Shown here piece after piece: positions 17,926 to 26,415 of a stretch of DNA of 64,000 nt. Source of the DNA: Caloramator australicus RC3 (GTDB taxonomy: Bacteria > Bacillota > Clostridia > Clostridiales > Caloramatoraceae); assembly GCF_000297115.1 (NCBI RefSeq), contig NZ_CAKP01000138.1, positions 51,928 to 115,927 on the forward strand, given 5' to 3'. The notes under the pieces were generated by a model, which was given only the letters and a program-made list of their open reading frames with translations, had not been told where the DNA came from and ran no database searches. Numbering within the stretch: the stretch's first letter is position 1; every line of letters starts with the position of its first letter. The translations under genes and the position numbers were made by a program.

Positions 17926-19284
17926 TTAAGCACCTTCCAAACCCAAACTTTCCATTAATAGTTTTAATGCAGCTTCCTTATGTTTTTTAGATAAAACTCC
18001 AAGGGAAGCCATGATATAATAGTTGTCGATAAGCACCTTAACTCCCTTTTTGGGATAAAGGAACATATCTCCTGTGTTATCATAGGGAATGCTGGACAAT
18101 ATTTCAACCCGCTTAGGCAGCCTTGTCAAGGCTCCTCCAGTCCCTATAATATATTTTACATTTGTAAGATCCTTGCCCTCTGCAACAGTTTTCTTTCCCG
18201 TAGGACCAAATATATGCCTTAATCCACCCGCATGCCTTCTTACAGCAGTTAAAACTGCCTCTTTTGTTAACCTTTCTATGAATTCCTTTTCCCTATCGGT
18301 TTCTGGTATAGGCTTTCTATTTTCTATAAGCTCTTCTGCATCAGGAAATTTCTTTTTTAGCTCCTCAAGACCTATTTTTTCAACTATATGAGGAAGATTA
18401 ACATAAACTCCAAGGTCCCCTTCTACTGTTCTTTTTGCAAAGGGCTCTGGACTTATTAAAATTCTTTGTATTTCGTCGCTTCCTTCGGTAACAGAGTGAA
18501 CGTCTGTAGTTGCCCCCCCAACGTCTAAAACCATCAAATCCCCTAATGCTTCGTGAAGCAAAATAGCACTTTCCATTACTGCCCCTGGGGTTGGAATTAT
18601 GGATTCGTTAACCATGTTTCTCACCTTTGACATCCCTGGGGCTTTAGTTATATGTTCTTCAAAAACCTTTTGTATTACCTTTCTTGTAGGTTCAACGTTT
18701 AACATATCAATCCTTGGATAAACGTTTTCAACTATATAAAGAGGCTGACCAGCTTCTTCAAAAATTAGCTTAACCTCTTCATGATTTTCGATGTTTCCGG
18801 CATAGATTACCGGAACGTTGAGCTTTAGGTTAGCAATCTGTTCTGCGTTATAAAGGGCAGTTTCCCTTTCACCATAATCAACGCCGCCTGCAACAAGTAT
18901 AATATTAGGCCTTATTTCCTTTATCTTTTGAAGATCAGTTCTTCTTAACTTTCCTGCAGTAACCATCTTTATAATGGCCCCGGCCCCAAGGGCGGCTTCC
19001 TTTGCCGCCCTAACAGTCATGTCATAAACAAGGCCGTGGACCGTCATTCTTAACCCTCCAGCTGCACTGGATGTGGCAAAAAATTCATCGTATTCTATAT
19101 AATCTGCACCTATATTTTTTGCAAGGGAGTCTAGAGCCATGTTAAGGCCTATTGTGACATCCCCCTCAAGGACAGTCGTTGGCCCCTGTCCTTGACCTAT
19201 AAACTTAATCTCATTCTTAATATTAAACGCATTTAATACCGTCGTAGTACTACCTATTTCAGCTATTAGACAATCAATTTTCAT
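17926..19284 (-). CDS. MutL/GlmL-like ATPase of the ornithine aminomutase operon
   Basis: A 452-residue ASKHA-fold (actin/Hsp70-like) ATPase with phosphate-binding loops EIGSTTTVLNAF near the N-terminus and VLDVGGATTDVHSV in the middle. The family (GlmL/MutL) accompanies B12-dependent carbon-skeleton and amino mutases, and is thought to reactivate the enzyme by swapping damaged cofactor. It overlaps oraE by 11 bases and is followed after one base by orr, so translation is tightly coupled. A repair chaperone for OraSE is the natural reading but is inferred. Confidence 0.88.
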   Translation of the reverse strand: MKIDCLIAEIGSTTTVLNAFNIKNEIKFIGQGQGPTTVLEGDVTIGLNMALDSLAKNIGADYIEYDEFFATSSAAGGLRMTVHGLVYDMTVRAAKEAALGAGAIIKMVTAGKLRRTDLQKIKEIRPNIILVAGGVDYGERETALYNAEQIANLKLNVPVIYAGNIENHEEVKLIFEEAGQPLYIVENVYPRIDMLNVEPTRKVIQKVFEEHITKAPGMSKVRNMVNESIIPTPGAVMESAILLHEALGDLMVLDVGGATTDVHSVTEGSDEIQRILISPEPFAKRTVEGDLGVYVNLPHIVEKIGLEELKKKFPDAEELIENRKPIPETDREKEFIERLTKEAVLTAVRRHAGGLRHIFGPTGKKTVAEGKDLTNVKYIIGTGGALTRLPKRVEILSSIPYDNTGDMFLYPKKGVKVLIDNYYIMASLGVLSKKHKEAALKLLMESLGLEGA

Positions 19285-21478
19285 TCCTATCCTTCTCCAT
19301 TTCCCATCTTCTCTTTACAAGGAAGGATGCCACGTGAACTCCCTTAGTTCCTCTACCAAATCCTGCGTCCATACCCGCTTCTTTTGCAATATCGTCGTTG
19401 ATTTGCGTTCCACCTGCTGCAAGGATTATTCTATCCCTAATACCCTTTTCGATACAAAGCTCATGGAGCTTTTTCATGTTCTTAATGTGAACATCGTTGT
19501 GGGTTATAATTGTGCTTGCAAGTATAGCATCAGCGTTGAGCTCGATTGCAGCGTCAACAAGCTTTTCAACTGGAACTGAAGTTCCTAAATAATGAACTTC
19601 TATTCCATATTTTTCTATTCCGCCATGTTTTATGTCTATAACTTCTCTAAGTCCTACTGAGTGTTCATCTTCACCAACAGTTGCCGCAACAACCTTCATT
19701 CCCTTTCTTTCAATGTCCTTTCTAATAACATCGTCATCAAGAACTTCTGGCTTCTTTGGAATAGTAAGCTTTGAAACATCTATTGTAAATGGAACTCTAC
19801 CCTTAATTTCAACTACCGTTCCTTCAGATGGATGGGCAGGTAATTTATGAATTACTACAACATCTTCAAGTCCCATCTTCTTTCCTATTTCTAATGCTGC
19901 AGCCTCAGCAGTATCTTCATCGCAGGGTAAGAATATTGTTGTTGCAACTATTCCATCGCCAGTCCATTCAACCTCTGGCTTGATTTCTGTGGATTTTCTT
20001 AAGTGTTCTGTTTCCTTTAATCTGTTGTATACATTGTCGTTTTCATCAAGCTCATCGATAAATACTATCTTTTCTGGTTTATGGAATGTGCAGCCATCTA
20101 TAAGATCACATGGCTTTTCTAACCCTTCTGGAAGATTGTTATATCCAAAGTGTTCGCAAACTGGCGCCATGTAATCCTTATCCCTTTCAACTACTGTTCC
20201 TGCACCAATTCCTCCATCTATATGTCTTACTATACCATCTCCATTTCTTTCTGGATACATACCTGAATCAACAAAGAAGCCCATTTCAACAGCCTTAAAG
20301 TATCCACCAACTTCAAGGATTTCCTCCATAAATAGAACGGCTCTTTCCTTAAGTTCTCTAACCTTTTCAGCAAGGTAACCATCTTTTTTGAGCTCTACCA
20401 TTTCTAAAAGTCCGTCCATACCAACAAGTGCCTGCTTTGCAGTGCTAATTGCTTGAATGTTATAGTAATGCCATGGAACGTTTCTTCCTTCATCTGGAGT
20501 TATTGTTGATTGTATATCTGCCCTTGTAAGCCTTGAAATTAAAAGGTTCAATACATGGGTTACTGTAGCTTCCCTCGTGTCGCTTTCCATATATTTTGTA
20601 TTCATCTGAGCTCTCATCTTGTAATCTTTGAATAACTGTCTTAGGGCAACAGCATATGGAAGGTCAAGTCTTAAGCATGGTGCTGGTGGAGCTGTTGGTG
20701 GAACTGTAGATAGCGCTATATTTTCTGGTTTCATTCCAACAGCCTTTGAGAAGGCACAGTTGATAGCGTGCTGAACCATAAGCTCTGGCATAACCTTCCA
20801 TGCCTTCATTGCAGTTGCGTTGGCATTGTGAGCGCCATCGATTTGCACCATATCCGCCCATGCCATTATCTTCTTTGCAACAGCTGCATCAACAAAGGAT
20901 CTTATCATGTTTATGTTTCTGTATAAAACGTTGTATTGTGGGTCCTGATGAGCACCGTTAACTCCTTCTTCAGCAAACATAACGGCAATATCAGGTCCAG
21001 CAACACCTGATACGTATGAGTGGAAGTTTATTGGTCTTCCAACTTCTTCTTCTATAAGGTCAAGGGCCTTTCTTGTTGCTCTAACTTGCTTTCTTGATAT
21101 TGGAACACCACCAATTCCTTCAGGAGTTCCTTCAATTAGCCCATCATAATGGCTTTGTCCTGCTGTTCTAATAACCATTATGTGGTCTGCACCATGCCAT
21201 GCAGCCATTCTCATTCTTCTTATGTCGTCTTCAAATCTACCTGATGCGATTTCAGTTGTTACAATACAATCAGGCTGTGGGTCAATATTTCCAAAGCTTC
21301 TTGCAGCTGGAAGTGGAATGCTTTGCTTTAATGGTTTTGAAGCTTGATGATATTCAAATTCACCATAGATTTGCTTGCCCTGTTCTTCCCTCCAGTGCCA
21401 ACCTCTTCTTTTTGGTCTATAATGTTCAAGGTCCTTTAAAATTTCTTCTATATCAAGCTTTTTGTTCTTTTCAAGCAT
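19274..21478 (-). CDS. oraE: D-ornithine 4,5-aminomutase, large (E) subunit
   Basis: A 734-residue adenosylcobalamin- and PLP-dependent subunit that moves the terminal amino group of D-ornithine to give 2,4-diaminopentanoate. The first part is a TIM barrel (TTEIASGRFEDDIRRMRMAAWHGADH, SGVAGPDIAVMFAEEGVNGAHQD). The C-terminal B12 domain carries the DxHxxG motif at residues 604-609, with H606 the expected cobalt ligand. A lysine eleven residues later (K617, IDIKHGG) fits the PLP lysine of the C. sticklandii enzyme. The ATG at 21478 has GGGAGGTG before it and overlaps the oraS stop by 8 bases; a longer reading upstream would lie inside oraS. Confidence 0.97.
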   Translation of the reverse strand: MLEKNKKLDIEEILKDLEHYRPKRRGWHWREEQGKQIYGEFEYHQASKPLKQSIPLPAARSFGNIDPQPDCIVTTEIASGRFEDDIRRMRMAAWHGADHIMVIRTAGQSHYDGLIEGTPEGIGGVPISRKQVRATRKALDLIEEEVGRPINFHSYVSGVAGPDIAVMFAEEGVNGAHQDPQYNVLYRNINMIRSFVDAAVAKKIMAWADMVQIDGAHNANATAMKAWKVMPELMVQHAINCAFSKAVGMKPENIALSTVPPTAPPAPCLRLDLPYAVALRQLFKDYKMRAQMNTKYMESDTREATVTHVLNLLISRLTRADIQSTITPDEGRNVPWHYYNIQAISTAKQALVGMDGLLEMVELKKDGYLAEKVRELKERAVLFMEEILEVGGYFKAVEMGFFVDSGMYPERNGDGIVRHIDGGIGAGTVVERDKDYMAPVCEHFGYNNLPEGLEKPCDLIDGCTFHKPEKIVFIDELDENDNVYNRLKETEHLRKSTEIKPEVEWTGDGIVATTIFLPCDEDTAEAAALEIGKKMGLEDVVVIHKLPAHPSEGTVVEIKGRVPFTIDVSKLTIPKKPEVLDDDVIRKDIERKGMKVVAATVGEDEHSVGLREVIDIKHGGIEKYGIEVHYLGTSVPVEKLVDAAIELNADAILASTIITHNDVHIKNMKKLHELCIEKGIRDRIILAAGGTQINDDIAKEAGMDAGFGRGTKGVHVASFLVKRRWEMEKDRNEN

Positions 21479-21845
21479 TTGCAGCACCTCCCTCAAATAG
21501 TCCTGGAACTTCCTCCCAAGCCTTTCCTTCAACAAGTAGTAAACCTGCTTCTCTTATCGGTAAATTTTTCTTTTTTGCAAGTCTATAAACTACATTTCCT
21601 GCACCTTTACCTAAAAGGCCAAGCTTCATAACACCTTCAACAATTGCCTTTGCTTCTATGCTTGAAAATCCCATCCTTAAAAGAACGGATCTTTCAACAG
21701 CTGGAGATGTATGATTGTAAGCAAGCTCAACTAAAGGCTTAACGATTTCCTCAGCAAGCTGCCAAAATCTTCTTTCAAGTTCTTCATCAGTTAAATTTTT
21801 AAGATGTTGTCTTCTAACTTCAAAATCATCTGGTCTCTTTGACAT
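21471..21845 (-). CDS. oraS: D-ornithine 4,5-aminomutase, small (S) subunit
   Basis: A 124-residue helical protein, the partner of OraE in the alpha2-beta2 aminomutase. RPDDFEVRRQHLKNLTDEELERRFWQLAEEIVKPLVELAYNHTSPAVERSVLLRMGFSS is typical of the family. It has no cofactor site of its own. AAGGAGGGAG precedes the ATG, a strong ribosome-binding site that restarts translation after the repeat element at 21866-21957. It overlaps oraE by 8 bases. Confidence 0.95.
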   Translation of the reverse strand: MSKRPDDFEVRRQHLKNLTDEELERRFWQLAEEIVKPLVELAYNHTSPAVERSVLLRMGFSSIEAKAIVEGVMKLGLLGKGAGNVVYRLAKKKNLPIREAGLLLVEGKAWEEVPGLFEGGAANA

Positions 21846-21865
21846 CTTACTCCCTCCTTGTTATT

Positions 21866-21957
21866 GGGGACGGTTCTTAATTGTTTATAATTTAAGACAA
21901 TAAACCGTCCCATATTTTTTAAATTTTTTATTATTTAAAACAATTAAGAACTGTCCC
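21866..21957. repeat. REP-like inverted-repeat element between ortB and oraS
   Basis: A 92-bp element begins with GGGACGGTTCTTAATTGTTT (21867-21886) and ends with its reverse complement (21938-21957) with one mismatch. A third, inner arm (AACCGTCCC, 21903-21911) can also pair with the first, so two alternative hairpins are possible. The middle is almost pure A/T. It directly touches the ortB stop codon. The GGGGACGGTTC end resembles palindromic repeats spread by Y1/RAYT-type transposases in Firmicutes; no transposase is present here. Confidence 0.75.
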
Positions 21958-23378
21958 TATTCAATTTTTACGCCAAGTTCCTTTAAAGCTTCTATTACAA
22001 AATCATCATCAGTTTTTGTATCTTGTGCTAAGAATTCTATATCTTCCTTTGTTAGGGATTCTACTTTATTTATCTCTATACAGTTTTTGATGTAGGATCT
22101 TCTTAGTTTGTTAAGATCAACTTCCCTTGCCTTAATAAGGCCTGGATGTTCAGGAAGAATTATGTTTTTTCCTGCTACTTCTTCATCTGGGTTTCCAAAT
22201 CTTATATCAATTCCATTTTTCCTTGCAAAGCTTAATTGTGATAGATGATGTTTGCCAACCCCTGTGTATTCAGTTTCCTGAACAACTATAACCTGATCCT
22301 CATCCATTTCCATCGCAAGGGCAAAGGCAGCCGTTAATGATGTATTTCCTGCCGGTCCCCTTTCAATTCCCTCAAGCTGTGCAAGGGCTTCAGTTATATA
22401 GAAAACTTCTCCCTGCTTAACTGTAAAATATCTATCAAGATATCTTAATGGTCTTGCAGCACTTCTTGGAACGTCTGATCTATCTGGCCAAGTTGCAAAT
22501 GGTATTCCAAATCCTGTATGTCCTGTTGTAAAGGACTTTCTATTAAAATCATGGTCTGACGCCATATGAAGTCCTGACAAGTCCACACTAGCTCCATAAA
22601 CCTTTGTGTCAAGGGCTCCAGCCTTTCTAAGTCCCCTTGCGGTTCCTGTTACATTTCCTCCACCTGCATGGGTTGCTATAACAACATCAGGATCTTTACC
22701 TATCTTTTCTCTACACTGCATTGCAATTTCGTATCCTAATGTTTCAACCCCCGCAATTCCAAAGGGTGAGTATAGCGATGCATTAAAATATCCCGTCTCC
22801 TCTAAAACCCTAAGGAACATATAGAAAAGTTCTGGACCAACTGAAAGCTGAATTGTTTCTGCCCCCAAGCATTCGCATTTTCTTTGTTTTTCCAAAATTT
22901 CAGGTTGTCCAATCTTTCTTGAATCATAGCACTCCTGAACAATAATAGCCTTTAAGTTTCTCATTGCAGCCTGGGACGCAACTGCAGCACCATAGTTTCC
23001 ACTTGTTGCTGCAACTACACCTTTAAATCCAAGTTTTTCAGCATGATACACTGAAACCGATGCCCTTCTATCCTTAAAGCTTCCTGAAGGATTGCAGGCC
23101 TCATCCTTTATAAATATCCTTGCTCCCTTTCCCTTTGGTGCAAGTTTTCTAACAAGCTTAGTTAAATTTTTTAGTTCAATTAAAGGAGTATTCCCAACTC
23201 CAACACTGGATTGAATATTTTGTATTTCCTGAAGGGAATAACCTGTTTCCCTCATCATCCTTTCGTAATCAAAGGATATCCTTCCAGTTTCAAACACAGA
23301 GTAGTCTATACCAACTGCCCTTTTCATTATCTCATTTTTTCTTGCCATGACGGCCTGATAACTCATATCCTTACTCAC
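21957..23378 (-). CDS. ortB: 2-amino-4-ketopentanoate thiolase, beta subunit
   Basis: About 473 residues, a PLP enzyme of the tryptophan-synthase-beta fold. The PLP lysine is in NPSGSFKDRRAS (near residue 102) and the phosphate loop is in HAGGGNVTGTARG. With OrtA it cleaves 2-amino-4-ketopentanoate with CoA to acetyl-CoA and alanine. I placed the start at the GTG at 23378, 8 bases after AGAAGG. The ATGs at 23384 (too close to that site) and 23366 are alternatives. It overlaps the ortA stop. Confidence 0.94.
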   Translation of the reverse strand: MSKDMSYQAVMARKNEIMKRAVGIDYSVFETGRISFDYERMMRETGYSLQEIQNIQSSVGVGNTPLIELKNLTKLVRKLAPKGKGARIFIKDEACNPSGSFKDRRASVSVYHAEKLGFKGVVAATSGNYGAAVASQAAMRNLKAIIVQECYDSRKIGQPEILEKQRKCECLGAETIQLSVGPELFYMFLRVLEETGYFNASLYSPFGIAGVETLGYEIAMQCREKIGKDPDVVIATHAGGGNVTGTARGLRKAGALDTKVYGASVDLSGLHMASDHDFNRKSFTTGHTGFGIPFATWPDRSDVPRSAARPLRYLDRYFTVKQGEVFYITEALAQLEGIERGPAGNTSLTAAFALAMEMDEDQVIVVQETEYTGVGKHHLSQLSFARKNGIDIRFGNPDEEVAGKNIILPEHPGLIKAREVDLNKLRRSYIKNCIEINKVESLTKEDIEFLAQDTKTDDDFVIEALKELGVKIE

Positions 23379-23679
23379 GGCCATCACCTTCTTTCAATAT
23401 GTTTCTCAATGTTATTCCAATCTGCAATACTTCAGGCACAAAATCTCCAAAACCATAGGTATAGCTTGGGTTTATTTCAACCAATTCACCCTTTACAATT
23501 CTTCCTGTTAAAGTAGTAATCTCTACTGTATCACCGATTTTAGCATCGTGATTTAAAAACCCCTTAACCCACATTTCAAGTGGAACTTTTTTTGTATCTT
23601 CGGGGATATTTGCAGTTCTTTCGTGGGGCTTTAAAACCACCTCATGAATTTGAACCCAATCCCCCTTCTTTGCCATCAT
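23371..23679 (-). CDS. ortA: 2-amino-4-ketopentanoate thiolase, alpha subunit
   Basis: A 102-residue beta-rich small subunit (KKGDWVQIHEVVLKPHERT ... NHDAKIGDTVEITTLTGR ... YTYGFGDFVPE) that pairs with OrtB. The small subunit is required for thiolase activity in C. sticklandii. GGGGTGA lies 8 bases before the first ATG. It sits 16 bases after ord and overlaps ortB. Confidence 0.95.
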   Translation of the reverse strand: MMAKKGDWVQIHEVVLKPHERTANIPEDTKKVPLEMWVKGFLNHDAKIGDTVEITTLTGRIVKGELVEINPSYTYGFGDFVPEVLQIGITLRNILKEGDGRE

Positions 23680-23695
23680 TTTTTATCACCCCAAA

Positions 23696-24736
23696 TTATC
23701 TTCTGATATACTTTCTAATATCTGCCATCAAAGCATGTGGAAGTGGCATATCTATCATTGACTTTAATCCTGGCTCTGAATTAATAACATGAGGAATCAT
23801 ATTTACTGCAACTGCAATTGTTCCTATTCCTCCTGGAGTTTCTGGCTTTATTGAAAGGCTAAGGTTTGGATCTCCTTCAATCCAGATGTAATCTCCTGTT
23901 TCAACGCCTTCTAAATGTGGATGGATCTGTTGTGGATGTTCAAGCGTTATTACAACTTCTCCATTCTTCTTTCCATATGCAATATGTTTACATCCTGCTA
24001 CCATTCCTGGTTCTACCTTAACATGTGGAGTTTCTCTATAAACGCTTGATATAATTGGCTCTCTAGTTTCTACAACTTCGTCGATTTCAATTCCAAGAGC
24101 ATCTGCAATCATTGGGATTGACTGTTGGAAACCAATGTGACCTACTATTGTTCCTTCCTTGATTCCCTTTTCGAATTCTTCAGGAGTAGTTCCTACACCC
24201 TGTGTTCTCATAACTGTTGGTCCGAAGGGTGAAAGGTCATTGATTCTTGCTGCTCTAATCTTGTTTACTCTTCTGCATGCTGCTGATAAAACAATTATTA
24301 AAGTATCAAGAACAAATCCTGGGTTAACTCCTGTTCCCAGAATAGTTACACCATTTTCCTTAGCAAGTCTATCCATTTCCTTTGAAAGCTCTGGTTCAAT
24401 TGTATGTGGATATGACATTTCTTCTGCAATTGTAATAACATTCATCTTATGCTCTACTGCCATCTTAATTTGTGGAAAAACATTCTTTACAAATGAATCT
24501 GTTGCAATTATGCAAACATCAGCCTTTACAGAATCTAAAACTGTCTTAGCATCTGTTGATGTTAAAACTCCAACTTTTCTATCGATTCCTAAATAATCAC
24601 CAAGGTCCATGTTAGCCTTTTCTGGATGCCCAATTATTGCACCTACTATTTCAATTCCTTCCTTATCTAAGATCATCTTTGCCATGCCACCGCCCATGGC
24701 GCCGATACCCCACATAACAACTTTTACTTTATCCAT
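23696..24736 (-). CDS. ord: 2,4-diaminopentanoate dehydrogenase
   Basis: A 346-residue NAD(P)-dependent oxidoreductase with a Rossmann motif at the N-terminus (WGIGAMGGGMAKMIL). It oxidatively deaminates 2,4-diaminopentanoate to 2-amino-4-ketopentanoate, releasing ammonia and a reduced nucleotide. ILGTGVNPGFVLDTLI and DLSPFGPTVMRTQGVG are typical of the family. It is first in the ornithine operon, directly behind a sigma-54 promoter. GGGGG lies 7 bases before the ATG. Confidence 0.95.
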   Translation of the reverse strand: MDKVKVVMWGIGAMGGGMAKMILDKEGIEIVGAIIGHPEKANMDLGDYLGIDRKVGVLTSTDAKTVLDSVKADVCIIATDSFVKNVFPQIKMAVEHKMNVITIAEEMSYPHTIEPELSKEMDRLAKENGVTILGTGVNPGFVLDTLIIVLSAACRRVNKIRAARINDLSPFGPTVMRTQGVGTTPEEFEKGIKEGTIVGHIGFQQSIPMIADALGIEIDEVVETREPIISSVYRETPHVKVEPGMVAGCKHIAYGKKNGEVVITLEHPQQIHPHLEGVETGDYIWIEGDPNLSLSIKPETPGGIGTIAVAVNMIPHVINSEPGLKSMIDMPLPHALMADIRKYIRR

Positions 24737-24782
24737 AAGATTACCCCCTTAATTTTAAAAATATTTTCACTTATATCTATAA

Positions 24783-24797
24783 GCAAATATCGTGCCA
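24783..24797 (-). promoter_or_regulatory. Sigma-54 (-24/-12) promoter of the ornithine operon
   Basis: Minus strand TGGCACG (24791-24797), four bases, TTGC (24783-24786): an exact match to the sigma-54 consensus with GG and GC at the right distance. The expected start is near 24771, leaving a leader of about 35 bases before ord. Confidence 0.93.
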
Positions 24798-24914
24798 AAG
24801 TTTTTATTATATTTAAAAAAATTTTTAATTTTTAATAAATAAAAATTTACTTTTTATCAAACCATTTCAAATATTTATGCATGATTTTAGAATAGTCTAA
24901 AAATTCTGCCTTGA

Positions 24915-24930
24915 TGCAAAAATTTTTGCA
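24915..24930. promoter_or_regulatory. Palindromic activator site, proximal (UAS1)
   Basis: TGCAAAAATTTTTGCA, a perfect 16-bp palindrome about 125 bases upstream of the -24 element, where sigma-54 activators bind. It is nearly the same as the site at 24990-25005. Confidence 0.65.
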
Positions 24931-24984
24931 ATTGTTAAAGTAACTACAAATCCCAATTTATAAAATCTCATAAAATAAAAAATC

Positions 24985-25010
24985 GGTCATGCAAAATATT
25001 TTGCATGACC
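24985..25010 (-). terminator. Terminator of the sigma-54 activator gene, also a second activator-like site
   Basis: A perfect 26-bp palindrome whose core TGCAAAATATTTTGCA (24990-25005) nearly copies UAS1, centre to centre 75 bp away (about seven helical turns). On the minus strand it is followed by a T-rich run, so it ends the regulator transcript. Sequence identity suggests that it also works as UAS2 for the ord promoter. Confidence 0.75.
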
Positions 25011-25014
25011 ATGC

Positions 25015-26415
25015 CTAATTTTCGTCATTTTCATTTATTTTATATTTTTTCATTTTATGTTGAAGGGTTTGTCTTTTTATTTTTAATTTTTCTGCTGCTT
25101 TTGTAATGTTGTAACCTGTTTCTTCTAATGCCGTTAAAATTAATTTTTTTTCCATGCCTTCTAGATATTCATCAAGACCAACTTCATCCATCATATCCAT
25201 GTTGACTGTCCCCGATAAAGACTTTTTCTTAAATATTTTATCATGATTTATTCCTGAAAAATGTTCCTCCTTTAAAATACTGCCGCTCGCTAAATTCATC
25301 GCACTTTCTAAATAATTTTTAAGTTCTCTAACATTTCCAGGCCAATCGTAGGACATAAAGGCATCATAAACTTCCTTTGAAACATCATAAACATTTTTAT
25401 TAAGTTCTTTATTGTATTTTTTTATAAAATACTTAACAAATAAGGCTATATCCTCCTTTCTCTCTCTTAAAGGAGGAATTGTAATATTAATCACGCTCAG
25501 CCTATAATATAAATCCTTTCTAAATTTTCCGTTTAGAATTGCCGTATACGGATCCTCATTGGTAGTTGCTATAACTCTAACATCGATAGGGATATCCTTA
25601 AGTCCCCCAATTCTCCTTACATAACTTTCCTGCAAAACCCTCAAAAGCTTTGCCTGAAGTGAAATAGGCATAGAATTTATCTCATCAAGAAGAAGGGTCC
25701 CACCATTAGCCTGTTCGAAAAGGCCTGGTCTGTCTATTGCACCTGTAAAGCCCCCTTTTACTGTTCCAAATAAAATTCCCTCTAAAAGGCTTTCAGGCAA
25801 GGCAGCACAGTTGACCGCAACAAAAGGTTTGTTTTTCCTTACACTTTCATTGTGAATGCACCTTGCAAAAACCTCTTTCCCTGTCCCTGTTTCACCATAA
25901 ATTAAAACTGTTGATGAGGACCTTGACGCCTTTTTGGCTATCTCGACAGCCTTTAAAAATTTGGGACTTAATCCAATAATATTTGAAAAAGTGGTAAAAT
26001 CACTAGAAATTCCTTCATCAGTTCCTTCGGTTAGTTTTATTATATTATCATAAAGCTCCTTAACCTTAGTAAAATCTTTGGAAATCTCAACTGCTCCTAA
26101 AATTTCTCCATCCTTAATAATCGGAACTGTTGTATTTACAGATGTGATGTTATATCCCTTTTTATTTAAATATGTCTGATATCTATCTAATATGGCCTCT
26201 CCAGTCTTTAGTGCATGCAAAAGGGTGCTGGAATTTTCATTTAAACTTGGGAAAATCTCAAGAAGATTTTTCCCTAAAACCTCCTCTTCATCCATCCCCT
26301 CTAAATTAGCCATTGCTTTATTATATATTATTGTATTGCCTTCTTTATCAACAACATGAATACCCTCTTGTGTGTATTTTAATATTATATCAAGCAGTTC
26401 CTTATAAAAACTCAT
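25015..26415 (-). CDS. Sigma-54-dependent activator with PAS domain (RocR-like)
   Basis: A 466-residue enhancer-binding protein. Residues 5-115 form a PAS sensor (QEGIHVVDKEGNTIIYNKAMANLEGM). The AAA+ domain has Walker A GETGTGKE at 174-181, a GAFTGA loop present as GGFTGA at 221-226, and Walker B TLLLDEIN. The C-terminus is a Fis-type helix-turn-helix (EETGYNITKAAEKLKIKRQTLQHKMKKY). Architecture and neighbourhood resemble RocR, the ornithine/arginine activator of Bacillus. It most likely switches on the ord operon, with ornithine or a related amino acid as signal. The ATG at 26415 overlaps the cinA stop as ATGA and has GAGGGGAG upstream. Confidence 0.92.
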   Translation of the reverse strand: MSFYKELLDIILKYTQEGIHVVDKEGNTIIYNKAMANLEGMDEEEVLGKNLLEIFPSLNENSSTLLHALKTGEAILDRYQTYLNKKGYNITSVNTTVPIIKDGEILGAVEISKDFTKVKELYDNIIKLTEGTDEGISSDFTTFSNIIGLSPKFLKAVEIAKKASRSSSTVLIYGETGTGKEVFARCIHNESVRKNKPFVAVNCAALPESLLEGILFGTVKGGFTGAIDRPGLFEQANGGTLLLDEINSMPISLQAKLLRVLQESYVRRIGGLKDIPIDVRVIATTNEDPYTAILNGKFRKDLYYRLSVINITIPPLRERKEDIALFVKYFIKKYNKELNKNVYDVSKEVYDAFMSYDWPGNVRELKNYLESAMNLASGSILKEEHFSGINHDKIFKKKSLSGTVNMDMMDEVGLDEYLEGMEKKLILTALEETGYNITKAAEKLKIKRQTLQHKMKKYKINENDEN

